Both the position numbers and the translations under genes were made by a program. From the NCBI RefSeq assembly GCF_011050415.1, contig NZ_DRFS01000017.1, positions 1 through 64,000 on the forward strand: DNA of 64,000 nt. Reading direction: 5' to 3'. Origin of the DNA: Halomonas sp. (lineage in GTDB: Bacteria > Pseudomonadota > Gammaproteobacteria > Pseudomonadales > Halomonadaceae). Below, in pieces: positions 17,316-26,201 of this stretch. Numbering within the stretch: position 1 is the first letter of the stretch; the number at the start of each line of letters is the position of its first letter. Below the pieces are notes generated by a model. The model did no database searches. It had not been told where the DNA came from and saw only the letters and a program-made list of their open reading frames with translations.

Positions 17316-19237
17316 AGGTGTGTTTCCTTGGCTTGTAGAGAGGGGTGCTCGCCTGAGACAACCACCCGCTCATCATCCAACAGCGAACGACGACGCATAA
17401 ACAGCCCGATAATTAACGCTAGCGCGGCGAGCGTTGTCAGCCAGCCGGGGGTCAGCGCAAGGCCGATGACGGCTATCAGCGCCACAACATCAACAATACG
17501 TTTACCCGTCATCGCCACGCGGGACATCAGCGCAGCAAACGCCACCACAAACACCACGCCCTGGCAGCTAGCCAACACGATTTCCCAGGCTGTGCCGAAG
17601 CCCGCCAAGGCTGGGTAAATCAGCAGCAAGAAAGGAATCACATAAATAGCTGCCGCCAAGCGTACGGACTCAACCGCTGCGGGCAGCCAGTTGGTGTCGG
17701 CGATCCCCGAGGCGACAAAAACCGCAATACACACAGGGGGTGTAATGACCGAGAGCGTCGCGAAGTAGAAGACAAACAGGTGTGCAATCAGTGGTTCAAC
17801 GCCAATGGCGGTTAGCGCAGGTGCCAATACAGAAGCCACCAGTACATACGCCGCCGTGGTAGGAATGCCCATGCCCAGAATCAGACACACGCCGCCGACG
17901 ATAAAGGCGACAAGGAAGAGTGATTCACCGCCGACAGAGACAATCAGGCTGGCAAGCGTTACCCCGATGCCGGTCATACCAATCATCGCGACCAGAATCT
18001 GCGCGCCGGCGAGCAGCACGCCGATAATCACCATGCCTTTGCCCGCATCAACTAGGCCTGCCACCAGCTTGCCGAGAATCTCACGCAGCGGCATTTTGGC
18101 CATCAGTGCAAAGGGTACAAACGTGAGTATGGTCATTAAGATGCCGTAGAACGCTGACATCTGGATCGATCGGCCGCTAAGCACGCCGTAAAACAGCCCG
18201 CCCAAAGCGGCTAATATGGGAATAATACGCTCAGGACGAATGACCTCTGACCAGGCAGGCAGCTCATCTTCAGGTACTACCTGCAACTGGCGGCGCTTGG
18301 CGACCAAGTGGATAGTGACAAATACCCCAAGATAGAAAAGGACAGCGGGTAGCAAGGCTGCCAGCGCAATGCGCAGGTAACTCTCGCCTAGAATCTCTGC
18401 CATGATAAAGGCCGCTGCACCTAAAATCGGCGGCGCGATTTGTCCACCCGTGGAAGCCACTGCTTCCACCCCTGCGGCGAACGGGCGTGGGTAGTTCAAG
18501 CGCTTCATCATCGGAATGGTAAAGTTGCCGGTGGTGGCCACGTTGGCCACCGCGCTACCACTGACCATGCCGAACAGCCCTGATGCCACCGTCGCCACTT
18601 TGGCAGCACCACCCGGCGAACGACCGCTGATACGCAGCGCAAGATCCATAAAGGTATTGCCGCCCCCGGTATGCAGCAGCAAACAGCCGAACAGCACAAA
18701 GGCGGCAATAGTCGTAGCAGCCACACCTACCAGCATGCCCCACACGCCTAAATCACCGAGGTAGATGGTTTCAGTCATGTAGTAAAGGTCAAACCCACGG
18801 TGGCCGAGTGGCCCCGGAATCGCCGCGCCTAGCCATGCGTAGGCCAACCCCGCCAGCACCAACAAAGGAAAGATAACCCCAATAGCGCGCCGTGAAAGCT
18901 CCAGAATAGCCACCAGCAGTACGCCGGTCAGCAGCATGTCACGAGGCGTGGCCCACGGCAGTTCAACCAGAATTTGTTCGTGGTTAAGCGCTATATAACT
19001 GCAGGCGAATACCACTCCCATCGCTAGACCTACATCAAGAGCAATGCCCAGCGGCCGCCAGCGCTTACCGGCACCTAACGGATAAACGGCAAGCCCCAGC
19101 AGGATGACCAGCGCGAGAAAGATGCTCCGCTGAATCAAGCTCTCAAAAGGTCCTGTCGCGGAGGTATAAAGGATTAGCCCACCCAATATGAGCGCTAAGC
19201 CTTTGGTGACTATCTCGCGCATGATCATCTTCTCCAC
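17312..19237 (-). CDS. TRAP transporter permease, fused small and large subunits (TAXI type)
   Basis: A 641-residue inner-membrane protein with many helices. The N-terminal four helices correspond to the DctQ-like part and the remainder to the DctM-like channel (GSAVANVATTGNFTIPMMKRLNYPRPFAAGVEAVASTGGQIAPPILGAAAF; ILGMGIPTTAAYVLVASVLAPAL), as in the DctQM fusions that serve TAXI-type binding proteins. It would import an organic anion with Na+. The longest start is GTG at 19237; ATGs at 19228 and 19222 are equally likely, since GGAG lies within the first codons. It follows the TAXI gene by a few nucleotides. Confidence 0.93.
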   Translation of the reverse strand: MEKMIMREIVTKGLALILGGLILYTSATGPFESLIQRSIFLALVILLGLAVYPLGAGKRWRPLGIALDVGLAMGVVFACSYIALNHEQILVELPWATPRDMLLTGVLLVAILELSRRAIGVIFPLLVLAGLAYAWLGAAIPGPLGHRGFDLYYMTETIYLGDLGVWGMLVGVAATTIAAFVLFGCLLLHTGGGNTFMDLALRISGRSPGGAAKVATVASGLFGMVSGSAVANVATTGNFTIPMMKRLNYPRPFAAGVEAVASTGGQIAPPILGAAAFIMAEILGESYLRIALAALLPAVLFYLGVFVTIHLVAKRRQLQVVPEDELPAWSEVIRPERIIPILAALGGLFYGVLSGRSIQMSAFYGILMTILTFVPFALMAKMPLREILGKLVAGLVDAGKGMVIIGVLLAGAQILVAMIGMTGIGVTLASLIVSVGGESLFLVAFIVGGVCLILGMGIPTTAAYVLVASVLAPALTAIGVEPLIAHLFVFYFATLSVITPPVCIAVFVASGIADTNWLPAAVESVRLAAAIYVIPFLLLIYPALAGFGTAWEIVLASCQGVVFVVAFAALMSRVAMTGKRIVDVVALIAVIGLALTPGWLTTLAALALIIGLFMRRRSLLDDERVVVSGEHPSLQAKETHL

Positions 19238-19243
19238 TATGCC

Positions 19244-20209
19244 TTACTGAACAGGCTGTAAGGCTTCAGGAATCTCATGCCCCTGCTCTTCAAAATAGCG
19301 CGCAGCACCCGCATGTAACGGCACCGTACCTACTTCAAGCGTCATCTTGGCGACATCTGCATCGCGCATGGCCGAAAAGGCGTTAATCTGTGGCTCAGGG
19401 TTTTCCATCACGGCTTTAACGATTTGATAGGCCGTCTCTTCATCCATATCCGGGTGGGCATGCACGGCGACACCAAATGCCCAGGTGGTGTAAGCAGGAA
19501 TGCCGTCTGCTGCTCCTTCGGGAATATCAACAATAGCGACATCCGGCATTTCACTGCGCAGTGTTTCTGCTTCTTGTTCATTGAGCGACAACACACTAAT
19601 CGGCGTGAAAGTAGCGATATCCATCGTGGAGCCATCGAGACGCTCACCGACACCCGATTTCACCGAGCCCATCACGCGGCCATCTTTCATGGCATCGACC
19701 ATATCGGTGGTAGAGCCACGCACGTAATTGGGCTCAATACCTAACGCGCGCATGACCGCTTCGGTGGTTTTCTCGGTAGCGGAGCCGGTAATACCTGGAT
19801 TGAAACGCACGCCGTCAAGGTCAGCGAATGTTTCCACACCTGCATCCTGACGCATGACGGCATTTTGCGGCGCCACGGTGTAAACCCATAGCAGGCGGTT
19901 ATCGACAGGGCGACCTTCAAAATCTTCCTCACCTGCGTAGGCGTGATAGCCCGTGTTGGTGGTCACCAAGCCCATATCAATTTGATTGCGGCCTAAACGG
20001 CGCAGGTTATCCACCGTGGCGCCGGTTTCTGCAACAGAGGAACTCACGCCGTCGACTTGGTTATTAATAATCTGATTAACCGCGACAAAGTAGCTGTAGT
20101 GGCTGGAAGAGCTTGAAGTGGAGCCAATCAGCAGGCGCTCATCGGCATGAGAAGTGGCAGCAGCCAGCACCGCGGCGCTTGCCACCATGGCGGTAAGTAG
20201 CGTTTTCAT
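19244..20209 (-). CDS. TAXI-family TRAP solute-binding protein
   Basis: A 321-residue periplasmic binding protein with cleavable signal peptide (MVASAAVLAAATSHA). TAXI features are LLIGSTSSSSSHYSYFVAVNQIIN, VSSSVAETGATVDNLRRLGRNQIDMGLVTTNT and GSATEKTTEAVM. It captures the substrate and hands it to the fused permease encoded directly downstream. The substrate is unknown; AtuA-type genes in the operon suggest a branched or terpenoid-related carboxylate. It is first in a four-gene operon and divergent from a LysR gene that is the likely regulator. Confidence 0.93.
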   Translation of the reverse strand: MKTLLTAMVASAAVLAAATSHADERLLIGSTSSSSSHYSYFVAVNQIINNQVDGVSSSVAETGATVDNLRRLGRNQIDMGLVTTNTGYHAYAGEEDFEGRPVDNRLLWVYTVAPQNAVMRQDAGVETFADLDGVRFNPGITGSATEKTTEAVMRALGIEPNYVRGSTTDMVDAMKDGRVMGSVKSGVGERLDGSTMDIATFTPISVLSLNEQEAETLRSEMPDVAIVDIPEGAADGIPAYTTWAFGVAVHAHPDMDEETAYQIVKAVMENPEPQINAFSAMRDADVAKMTLEVGTVPLHAGAARYFEEQGHEIPEALQPVQ

Positions 20210-20367
20210 CGTGTCTCCGAAGCTCGCTAAGCGAGCTATTGTTATTGTAGAGCGGTTTTTTATGTAAAACGGTGATCGCGAAGCGGTTTGCAGGCGATAT
20301 AGGAAGCATGGTCTGCGGGTTCTATTTTGTATATTGAATAGTTTTTAATTTATGTTTTACTTTATAA

Positions 20368-21252
20368 ATGAATCCAAGCATCCAGCAGTTGCGTGTTTTT
20401 GTTGCCGTCGCCCATTCACGAAGCCTTGCAGAGGCCAGCGAGCGGGTGCACCTTTCCCAACCAGCGATTTCCATTGCGCTGCGTAAACTCGAAGAGAGCG
20501 TCGGTGGTGCACTGTTTGCCCGCACCACCAGGCAGCTCGCATTAACCCCGGAAGGCGAAGCCTTTCTGCCTGTTGCCGTACGGCTGTTGAATGATTGGAA
20601 TGAAGCCTTTGAAGACCTCAACGATCAGTTTTCCAAACAGCGGGGTAAGGTGACCGTGGCCGCCCTCCCCACCCTGGCGGCAGGATTATTTCCGCGAGTC
20701 ATTAAGACTTTTCATGAGGCCTACCCGCGCATTAATCTGAGCCTGCACGATGTGCTAGCCGACCAAATTAATCAGATGGTGCGTGAAGGTCGCGCCGACT
20801 TTGGGCTTTCGGTTCCGCCTAATGATGCTGACGATCTAACCTTTGAGCCGGTACTTGAAGATAGCTACGTCGCCGTTTGCCCCTCTGGGCATCCGCTGTT
20901 GTCGCAATCAACCGTAGCCTGGAGCCAACTGGCCGCCTATCCGTTTATCGGTATCAATCGCCTTTCCAGCTCGCGCCAGGATATTGATCGTATTATGGAG
21001 AGTGTGGGAGGACGGCTGGATATCCTGTGCGATGCACGGCAGATTGCCACGGTAGGCCGTATGGTGGCGGCAGGCTTAGGTATTAGCGTGCTGCCCTCAT
21101 TAAGCTTTCGGCAAATCTCTACCGATGGCATTGAACACCGACCATTGATCGAACCAACGATCCGCCGTGAACTAGGCATCGTGCTTAGTCGTCATCATCC
21201 GCCCTCTGCCGCAGCGACGGCGTTACGCCAATTGATCCACTGTCACGATTAA
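20368..21252 (+). CDS. LysR-family transcriptional regulator
   Basis: A 294-residue LysR-type regulator with N-terminal winged helix (LRVFVAVAHSRSLAEASERVHLSQPAISIALRKLEESVGGALFARTTRQLALT) and an effector-binding domain (KVTVAALPTLAAGLFP ... SLHDVLADQINQMVREGRADFGL). It is divergent from the TAXI-TRAP-AtuA operon with a 158-nt shared control region, the usual arrangement for control of the neighbouring operon in response to its substrate. No clear ribosome-binding site precedes the ATG, so it may be weakly translated. Confidence 0.92.
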   Translation: MNPSIQQLRVFVAVAHSRSLAEASERVHLSQPAISIALRKLEESVGGALFARTTRQLALTPEGEAFLPVAVRLLNDWNEAFEDLNDQFSKQRGKVTVAALPTLAAGLFPRVIKTFHEAYPRINLSLHDVLADQINQMVREGRADFGLSVPPNDADDLTFEPVLEDSYVAVCPSGHPLLSQSTVAWSQLAAYPFIGINRLSSSRQDIDRIMESVGGRLDILCDARQIATVGRMVAAGLGISVLPSLSFRQISTDGIEHRPLIEPTIRRELGIVLSRHHPPSAAATALRQLIHCHD

Positions 21253-21358
21253 AAGCGAGCACGATTAAGCATTTTCGATACGGCTTTCTCTACAAGCGGG
21301 GCGGGAATCTGGCAGACTAGAGATGATTACTATCCATCACAGTGAGTGAGCCAAAACG

Positions 21359-22633
21359 ATGAGCGATACAGCAAAACCCTGGACGCAGCCGATGCCCGAC
21401 GCGCAGTTCAAACTGATGCGCGATATTCTTGCTGCCCCAAGCCCTGTAGGTCTGGAAGCGGCGATGACTTACGGCGTGCTCAAGCCCCATTTTGAAACCT
21501 TTGCCCCTGACGGCTGGCATCTTCACCAGTTCAAGGGTAACGCGGGCGTTGTGCTGGACACCCACCCTGACCGCGACGATATGTTTAAGGTCATGATCAT
21601 TGGCCATGCGGACAAAATCCGTATGCAGGTACGCTCAATTGGTGAAGACGGCAAGATTTGGATCAATACCGATTCGTTCCTGCCGACCGTATTGATTGGC
21701 CATGAAGTGAAGCTGTTTAGCGAAGACCCGGAAGCCCCTGGCAGCTATCGCTGTATTGAAGGCGGCACGGTGGAAGCGCTCGGTGCTATTCACTTTTCTG
21801 ACCCTGGTCAGCGTGATGGCAGCAAAGGGCTTAAAAAAGAGCAGATCTACCTGGATTTGCAGATTCACGGCAAAAATAAAAAGCAGCAGGTATTGAACCT
21901 GGGTGTGCGCCCTGGCGACTCGATCATTTTTGATCGCCCCATTCGTCCTGGCTTTAGCCCTAATACCTTTTACGGCGCCTACCTGGATAACGGCCTGGGC
22001 TGTTTTGTGGCGGCGGAAGTAGCCCGCTTGATTGCGGAAGCAGGCGGCACGAAAAATGTGCGCGTACTGTTTGCGATTGCCAGCTATGAAGAGATTGGCC
22101 GCTTCGGTAGCCGTGTGATGGCGGGAGAAATGAAGCCTGATGCGCTAATCGGCGTTGATGTGAACCACGATTACGTGGGCGCACCGGGGATTGGCGATAA
22201 ACGCATGCAACCTTTAGAGATGGGCAAAGGCTTCACCATGGCGGTAGGTTCAATCGCCAGCGAACAGCTCAACCGTATTATCGCCACGGCGGCTAAAGAG
22301 CATGATATTCCGCTGCAGCGCGATATTGTCGGCGTGGATACCGGTACCGATGGCATGGCGGGTGTATTAGCCTCTATCGATAGCGCCGCCACCTCGATTG
22401 GCTTCCCCATTCGCAATATGCACACCATCTCAGAAACTGGCCATACTCAGGATGTACTAGCGGCGATTTATGCGCTTACGCATACTTTGCAAGCACTAGA
22501 CGCCCTGCCGGATCTACAGCGTGAGTTCCTGGATAACCATCCGCGTTTGGACCAAGCCAGCCCGTTAACGCACCAAGGCCACGCCAAGCCGAAAGATGAG
22601 GACGAAGATAGTGAAGAGGCAAAAACAGCGTAA
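21359..22633 (+). CDS. M42-family metallopeptidase
   Basis: A 424-residue cytoplasmic di-metal aminopeptidase-like protein. Metal ligands and catalytic residues are visible: His in MIIGHADKI, Asp in GAYLDNGLG, the Glu pair in SYEEIGRFGS, Asp in IGVDVNHDY and His in HTISETGHTQD. Family members cleave N-terminal residues from peptides. It is longer than typical M42 enzymes (about 350) partly through an acidic C-terminal tail (KPKDEDEDSEEAKTA). It forms its own transcription unit with a terminator. Natural substrate unknown. Confidence 0.88.
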   Translation: MSDTAKPWTQPMPDAQFKLMRDILAAPSPVGLEAAMTYGVLKPHFETFAPDGWHLHQFKGNAGVVLDTHPDRDDMFKVMIIGHADKIRMQVRSIGEDGKIWINTDSFLPTVLIGHEVKLFSEDPEAPGSYRCIEGGTVEALGAIHFSDPGQRDGSKGLKKEQIYLDLQIHGKNKKQQVLNLGVRPGDSIIFDRPIRPGFSPNTFYGAYLDNGLGCFVAAEVARLIAEAGGTKNVRVLFAIASYEEIGRFGSRVMAGEMKPDALIGVDVNHDYVGAPGIGDKRMQPLEMGKGFTMAVGSIASEQLNRIIATAAKEHDIPLQRDIVGVDTGTDGMAGVLASIDSAATSIGFPIRNMHTISETGHTQDVLAAIYALTHTLQALDALPDLQREFLDNHPRLDQASPLTHQGHAKPKDEDEDSEEAKTA

Positions 22634-22656
22634 TTAACTTTTAATTCGCCTCTACT

Positions 22657-22695
22657 AAAATGACCTGCTAGATATTTCTAGCGGGTCATTTTTAT
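22657..22695. terminator. Rho-independent terminator after the M42 peptidase gene
   Basis: A 16-bp stem (AAAATGACCTGCTAGA and its complement, one G-T pair) with a TATT loop is followed by TTTTTATTT. Confidence 0.85.
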
Positions 22696-22883
22696 TTAGG
22701 TACATTTATTTAGATACACATATTAAGAGCAGTGTCTAAGCCGCCTAGTGAAGTGTTTGCCCAACGCCAAACCACGACCAAAGTCGTAGCTATTCAACCA
22801 ACGTTTTATAAACCAAAGTGGTAGGATATTTTCCATTAATTAGCCACCCCTAACCAAGCTATTGTTTATTAATGGAGTCATGC

Positions 22884-24341
22884 ATGGGAGATTCATCGCT
22901 AGGATGGCGGCACTGGACGCCGCTACTGGCAGGGCCACTATTATGCCTACTCGTACAACTATTTATGCCCGACTCGCTTATTGATCCAGCTCCCCGCTTG
23001 GTTCTTGGACTAACGGCATGGATGGCGGTGTGGTGGGTAACGGAACCCGTTCCGATTCCAGTCACCTCTTTTCTACCCATGATTATTTTGCCGTTAAGCG
23101 GTGTGATGACACTAGATGATGCCGTTGTGGGCTATGCCAACCCGGTTATCTACATGTATATGGGCGGTTTTATACTGGCAATTGCCATTGAGCGATGGAA
23201 CTTACATCGACGCATTGCATTGAATATTGTCAGCCGCATTGGTAATAGCCTGCGTAGTATCGTGCTCGGCGTGATGATTGCCTCAGCATTTCTATCAATG
23301 TGGATTTCCAATGCCGCCACGGCACTTATGATGCTCCCGATCGCCGTCGCCTTGCTTAGCGAGCTGGATGAGCGTGATCAGTTCGATGGCACACAACGGG
23401 ATGCCTTCGCGCGCGTCCTGTTGCTCACCGTTGCCTATTCGGCCTCCATTGGCGGGTTAGCCACTATTATTGGCTCGGTACCCAATGCAATTGTGGTGGC
23501 CATGATTCCACAGTTTTTTGATGGGGTAGAAATCAGCTTTTTAGATTGGATGCTATTTGCGCTGCCCCTCACCCTGATAATGCTCGTTATCTTGTATTTC
23601 TACCTTACACAACTCTACGTAAAAGTGCCCAATAACCGTTTAGAGGTCAATTTCGTAGCTCAAGAGCTAAAGGCGCTCGGCCCTATGAGTCGGGAGGAAA
23701 AGCGCGTTCTGATGGTATTTGTCACAACCGCGCTGGCATGGGCACTACGAGGCTGGCTAGCGCCTTTTTTCGATCTGCCACTCAACGATACGCTCATCGC
23801 GGTGATCGCCGCCGTGGCGCTGTTTATTATTCCGGCACACAGTGAGAAACGCAGTTTATTGGTATGGGATGATATGTCTCGGCTGCCTTGGGGGCTGTTT
23901 ATCCTGTGGGGTGGCGGCATGACGCTCGCAGCCGCCTTCAGTGCCAGCGACCTAACGGGATGGATCAGTCAACAACTGCAGCTACTGGACGGGGTTAATT
24001 ACTTCTTACTTATCCTCTTCATGGTGCTATTGATGCTGTTCTTAACAGAGATCATCTCCAATACCGCGACTGCCAATATGGCTATCCCGATTACGGCGGG
24101 AATGGCGGCCGCTATTACCACAGGTAACCCGCTTGGCCTGATGGTAGCCGTTGCCCTGGCGACCACCTGCGCCTTTATGATGCCTATCTCTACGCCCCCG
24201 AACGCTGCGGTCTTTTCAACCGGGCGTATTACGATCAAGGAGATGGCAAAAGCAGGCTTTGCGATGAATATCGTCAGTGCCATTATTATTACGTTATTTG
24301 TCTATTTTATTATGCCACTATTATTGCCGTTGCCTTCATAG
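22884..24341 (+). CDS. SLC13/DASS-family sodium-coupled anion transporter
   Basis: About 485 residues with 11 or more helices. Signature elements are WWVTEPVPIPVTSFLPMIILPLSGV near residue 50, the first SNT-like motif WISNAATALMMLPIAVALL, and the second EIISNTATANMAIPITAGMA. Such proteins import di- or tricarboxylates or sulfate with Na+. I chose ATG 22884, which has GGAG 6-7 nt upstream; the ATG at 22872 has none. No catabolic neighbour indicates the substrate. Two Rsm-like RNA loci follow. Confidence 0.9.
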   Translation: MGDSSLGWRHWTPLLAGPLLCLLVQLFMPDSLIDPAPRLVLGLTAWMAVWWVTEPVPIPVTSFLPMIILPLSGVMTLDDAVVGYANPVIYMYMGGFILAIAIERWNLHRRIALNIVSRIGNSLRSIVLGVMIASAFLSMWISNAATALMMLPIAVALLSELDERDQFDGTQRDAFARVLLLTVAYSASIGGLATIIGSVPNAIVVAMIPQFFDGVEISFLDWMLFALPLTLIMLVILYFYLTQLYVKVPNNRLEVNFVAQELKALGPMSREEKRVLMVFVTTALAWALRGWLAPFFDLPLNDTLIAVIAAVALFIIPAHSEKRSLLVWDDMSRLPWGLFILWGGGMTLAAAFSASDLTGWISQQLQLLDGVNYFLLILFMVLLMLFLTEIISNTATANMAIPITAGMAAAITTGNPLGLMVAVALATTCAFMMPISTPPNAAVFSTGRITIKEMAKAGFAMNIVSAIIITLFVYFIMPLLLPLPS

Positions 24342-24361
24342 CGCGCGTTGCAAACGCGCAC

Positions 24362-24514
24362 AAAAAAAGAAGCCCCAGCCATTCCTTGGCCGGGGCTTTA
24401 GCAAACCTTCCTTGATTCTTCTTCACAAGCATCCTGCCTGTGCTTCCATGAGTGCTTTAAGCTTCCTTTGCTATATCTTCCCTGTTTCCACTTCCTTGTG
24501 GAGTGTGTTCACAA
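24362..24514 (-). ncRNA. CsrB/RsmZ-type CsrA-sequestering RNA, copy A
   Basis: Read on the minus strand, this segment of about 150 nt has seven to eight GGA motifs (ACAAGGAAG, ACAGGGAAG, CAAAGGAAG, CATGGAAG, CAGGATG, CAAGGAAG, CAAGGAATG), many within hairpin loops such as CCACAAGGAAGTGG. It ends in a terminator whose stem AAGCCCCGGCCA/TGGCTGGGGCTT also carries AGGAA in the loop, followed by a T-run. A -10-like TAATAA lies at 24521-24526. It is clearly paralogous to copy B. This is the architecture of RNAs that titrate CsrA/RsmA under GacS/GacA control. Identity is inferred from motifs and folding; ends are approximate. Confidence 0.75.
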
Positions 24515-24737
24515 TGGACCTTATTACGCTGTGTTTATCTAACCTAGGTTATCAAATTAGAAAAATAGTGTTTTTATTTAAAAAATAATTACTGCTCCAA
24601 TTAATATTCTCTTTTAATTTTTTGTATGGCGAATACTCTCAGTGGTGCATATACTTTCAACAGTATCAACATCGATACTACTCTACATGGATGTAGACAC
24701 GCCTGAACCAATATCAACTTAATAGTAGGAGGTCAGC

Positions 24738-24953
24738 GTGCGAAATATAACAATCACACATAAAATCAAAGGCTTAGATATAACATGTCGCCATTGCGGT
24801 AATGCAGAGTCCCCCAAACATCCGTTTTTAAACCGTTTTCGCTTAGAAGGCACGGGGAAAAACAGCACTACTTTGCGCTGTCTTAACTGTCAAACTGCGG
24901 TTGAAATACCCTTGAGTGAACTAAGCTCACTCTACTATCACTACGCTTGTTAA
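24738..24953 (+). CDS. Small zinc-ribbon protein
   Basis: A 71-residue protein with two CxxC pairs: ITCRHCGN at about residues 16-19 and LRCLNCQT at about 48-51, making a four-cysteine zinc ribbon, with LNRFRLEGTGKNSTTL between them. GTG start at 24738 is supported by a strong AGGAGG 6 nt upstream. Such small ribbons may bind nucleic acid or serve as zinc stores; function unknown. It lies between two minus-strand Rsm-like RNA genes and is followed by its own terminator. No close relative is known to me. Confidence 0.78.
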   Translation: MRNITITHKIKGLDITCRHCGNAESPKHPFLNRFRLEGTGKNSTTLRCLNCQTAVEIPLSELSSLYYHYAC

Positions 24954-24996
24954 AAAAACAGGCTTGTTAACAAAAAGCCTTGCTAATCAGTAACAA

Positions 24997-25032
24997 TGGG
25001 CAATTGAATAAACGCAATTGCCCACTTTTTTT
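24997..25032 (+). terminator. Rho-independent terminator after the zinc-ribbon gene
   Basis: Stem TGGGCAATTG/CAATTGCCCA (10 bp) with loop AATAAACG, followed by CTTTTTTT. Confidence 0.88.
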
Positions 25033-25104
25033 ATAAAAGAATTTTATAATTAATAAATCCGTCATACATTATTAATATATGTGTGCATTAAGCATATATA
25101 TAGC

Positions 25105-25252
25105 AAAAAAAAGCCCAGCCATTCCTTGGCCGGGCTTTATCAGGTCATCCCTGATCTTTCATCACAAACTTCCTGTTCGTGCATCCTTGTGCTATTCAAG
25201 CAATCCTTGCTTGTTCTTCCTTGCCGCGAGTTCCTTTCGCTGTGTGCACACA
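25105..25252 (-). ncRNA. CsrB/RsmZ-type CsrA-sequestering RNA, copy B
   Basis: On the minus strand there are seven GGA motifs in about 148 nt: AAAGGAAC, CAAGGAAG, CAAGGATT, CAAGGATG, CAGGAAG, CAGGGATG and CAAGGAATG. Several sit in loops of short stems, for example CAAGCA-AGGAT-TGCTTG, TCAG(GGATGAC)CTGA and GCGAAAGGAACTCGC. The RNA ends in terminator AGCCCGGCCA/TGGCTGGGCT with AAGGAA-containing loop and eight T. TATAAG (minus strand, 25259-25264) is a plausible -10. The upstream segment GGTTAGAT-AAC is shared with copy A. The two copies are diverged, not a recent duplication. Confidence 0.78.
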
Positions 25253-25407
25253 GTGCGCCTTATAGCAGTGAGTTAATCTAACCTGTGATATGTAATAGTA
25301 AATAAATAATTTTAAAGCCTTTTTTGCATAGCAAAACAAGTGGCTTGCCAACCTTCCAATCAGCAACATACAATCATGCACGTTTGCTCCCCATAGGAAT
25401 TTTCCAC

Positions 25408-26163
25408 GTGAATCAATATATCTGGTGGTCTGCCACCATCGTTAGTCTGGCTGTTTCGCCGCTCAGTGGGGCGAATAGCTGGGAAGGTAGTATCGGTGCG
25501 GGCGCCGTATATGCACCCGATTATTTGGGTAGCGATGATTACGATACGAAACTGTGGCCTTCGTTCCAGTTAAGCTATGGCGAAATAGTGACGATTAGCC
25601 CACGAAGCGGCATTGAGTGGCATGCTATTCGTAATAGTGGCTGGACCGTATCACCCTTTGTTGGCTACACCTTTGGACGTGATAATAAAGGCGATATTAG
25701 TGCTTTTGAAGAAGTGGATGGTGGTGCAACGCTAGGAGTACGCGTTGGCTACGCTCAAAGAGAGTGGCACTATAGTGTCGCGGCGAGTACGCCTATTACA
25801 GGCGATGTCGATGGCGCAGAGTTTGAAGCCGCTGCCGCCTGGCGCACACCATTGAGTGAACGGCTATTTTTCTCTCTATCGCCAAGCATTCATTACTCGA
25901 ATGAGAAGTGGACAGAGTCGATGTTTGGCGTTTCGGCACAAGATAGCCTACGTAGCGGCATTGCTCCTTATAATCCAGACGGTGGATACTGGCGCCTAGG
26001 GTTAGGCAGCAGTCTTACTTACGCCTTAACCCCTGAATGGTCTGCAACAGGCTTTGTTGGCACCAGCTACTTAACAGGTAACGCTGCTGACAGCCCTATC
26101 GTTGACGACCTAGGCAGCAACTGGCAAACCGTTACCGGCGTGTCGCTCAACTATCGTTTTTAG
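25408..26163 (+). CDS. MipA/OmpV-family outer-membrane protein
   Basis: A 251-residue beta-barrel protein with signal peptide (IVSLAVSPLSGA followed by NSWEG). MipA/OmpV features include GAVYAPDYLGSDDYDTKLWPSFQLSY near the mature N-terminus, alternating aromatic/hydrophobic strands, and a C-terminal VSLNYRF ending in Phe as required for outer-membrane assembly. Family members are porin-like or scaffold murein synthases. I chose GTG 25408 with AGGAA about 10 nt upstream; the ATG 84 nt upstream would add a non-signal extension overlapping the promoter zone. Confidence 0.86.
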   Translation: MNQYIWWSATIVSLAVSPLSGANSWEGSIGAGAVYAPDYLGSDDYDTKLWPSFQLSYGEIVTISPRSGIEWHAIRNSGWTVSPFVGYTFGRDNKGDISAFEEVDGGATLGVRVGYAQREWHYSVAASTPITGDVDGAEFEAAAAWRTPLSERLFFSLSPSIHYSNEKWTESMFGVSAQDSLRSGIAPYNPDGGYWRLGLGSSLTYALTPEWSATGFVGTSYLTGNAADSPIVDDLGSNWQTVTGVSLNYRF

Positions 26164-26201
26164 CCCATGATTTAAAGAGAGGCTTTTGAGAAAGGTGAAG
26201 G

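Noticed and set aside
24277..24588. 103-codon plus-strand frame over RNA copy A
   Set aside because: It lies across the SLC13 end and the Rsm-like RNA; its sequence mirrors the RNA's repeated TTCC motifs rather than a protein.
25079..25281. Two plus-strand frames over RNA copy B
   Set aside because: Both read through the terminator stem and GGA-complement loops; no ribosome-binding site and no protein-like pattern.
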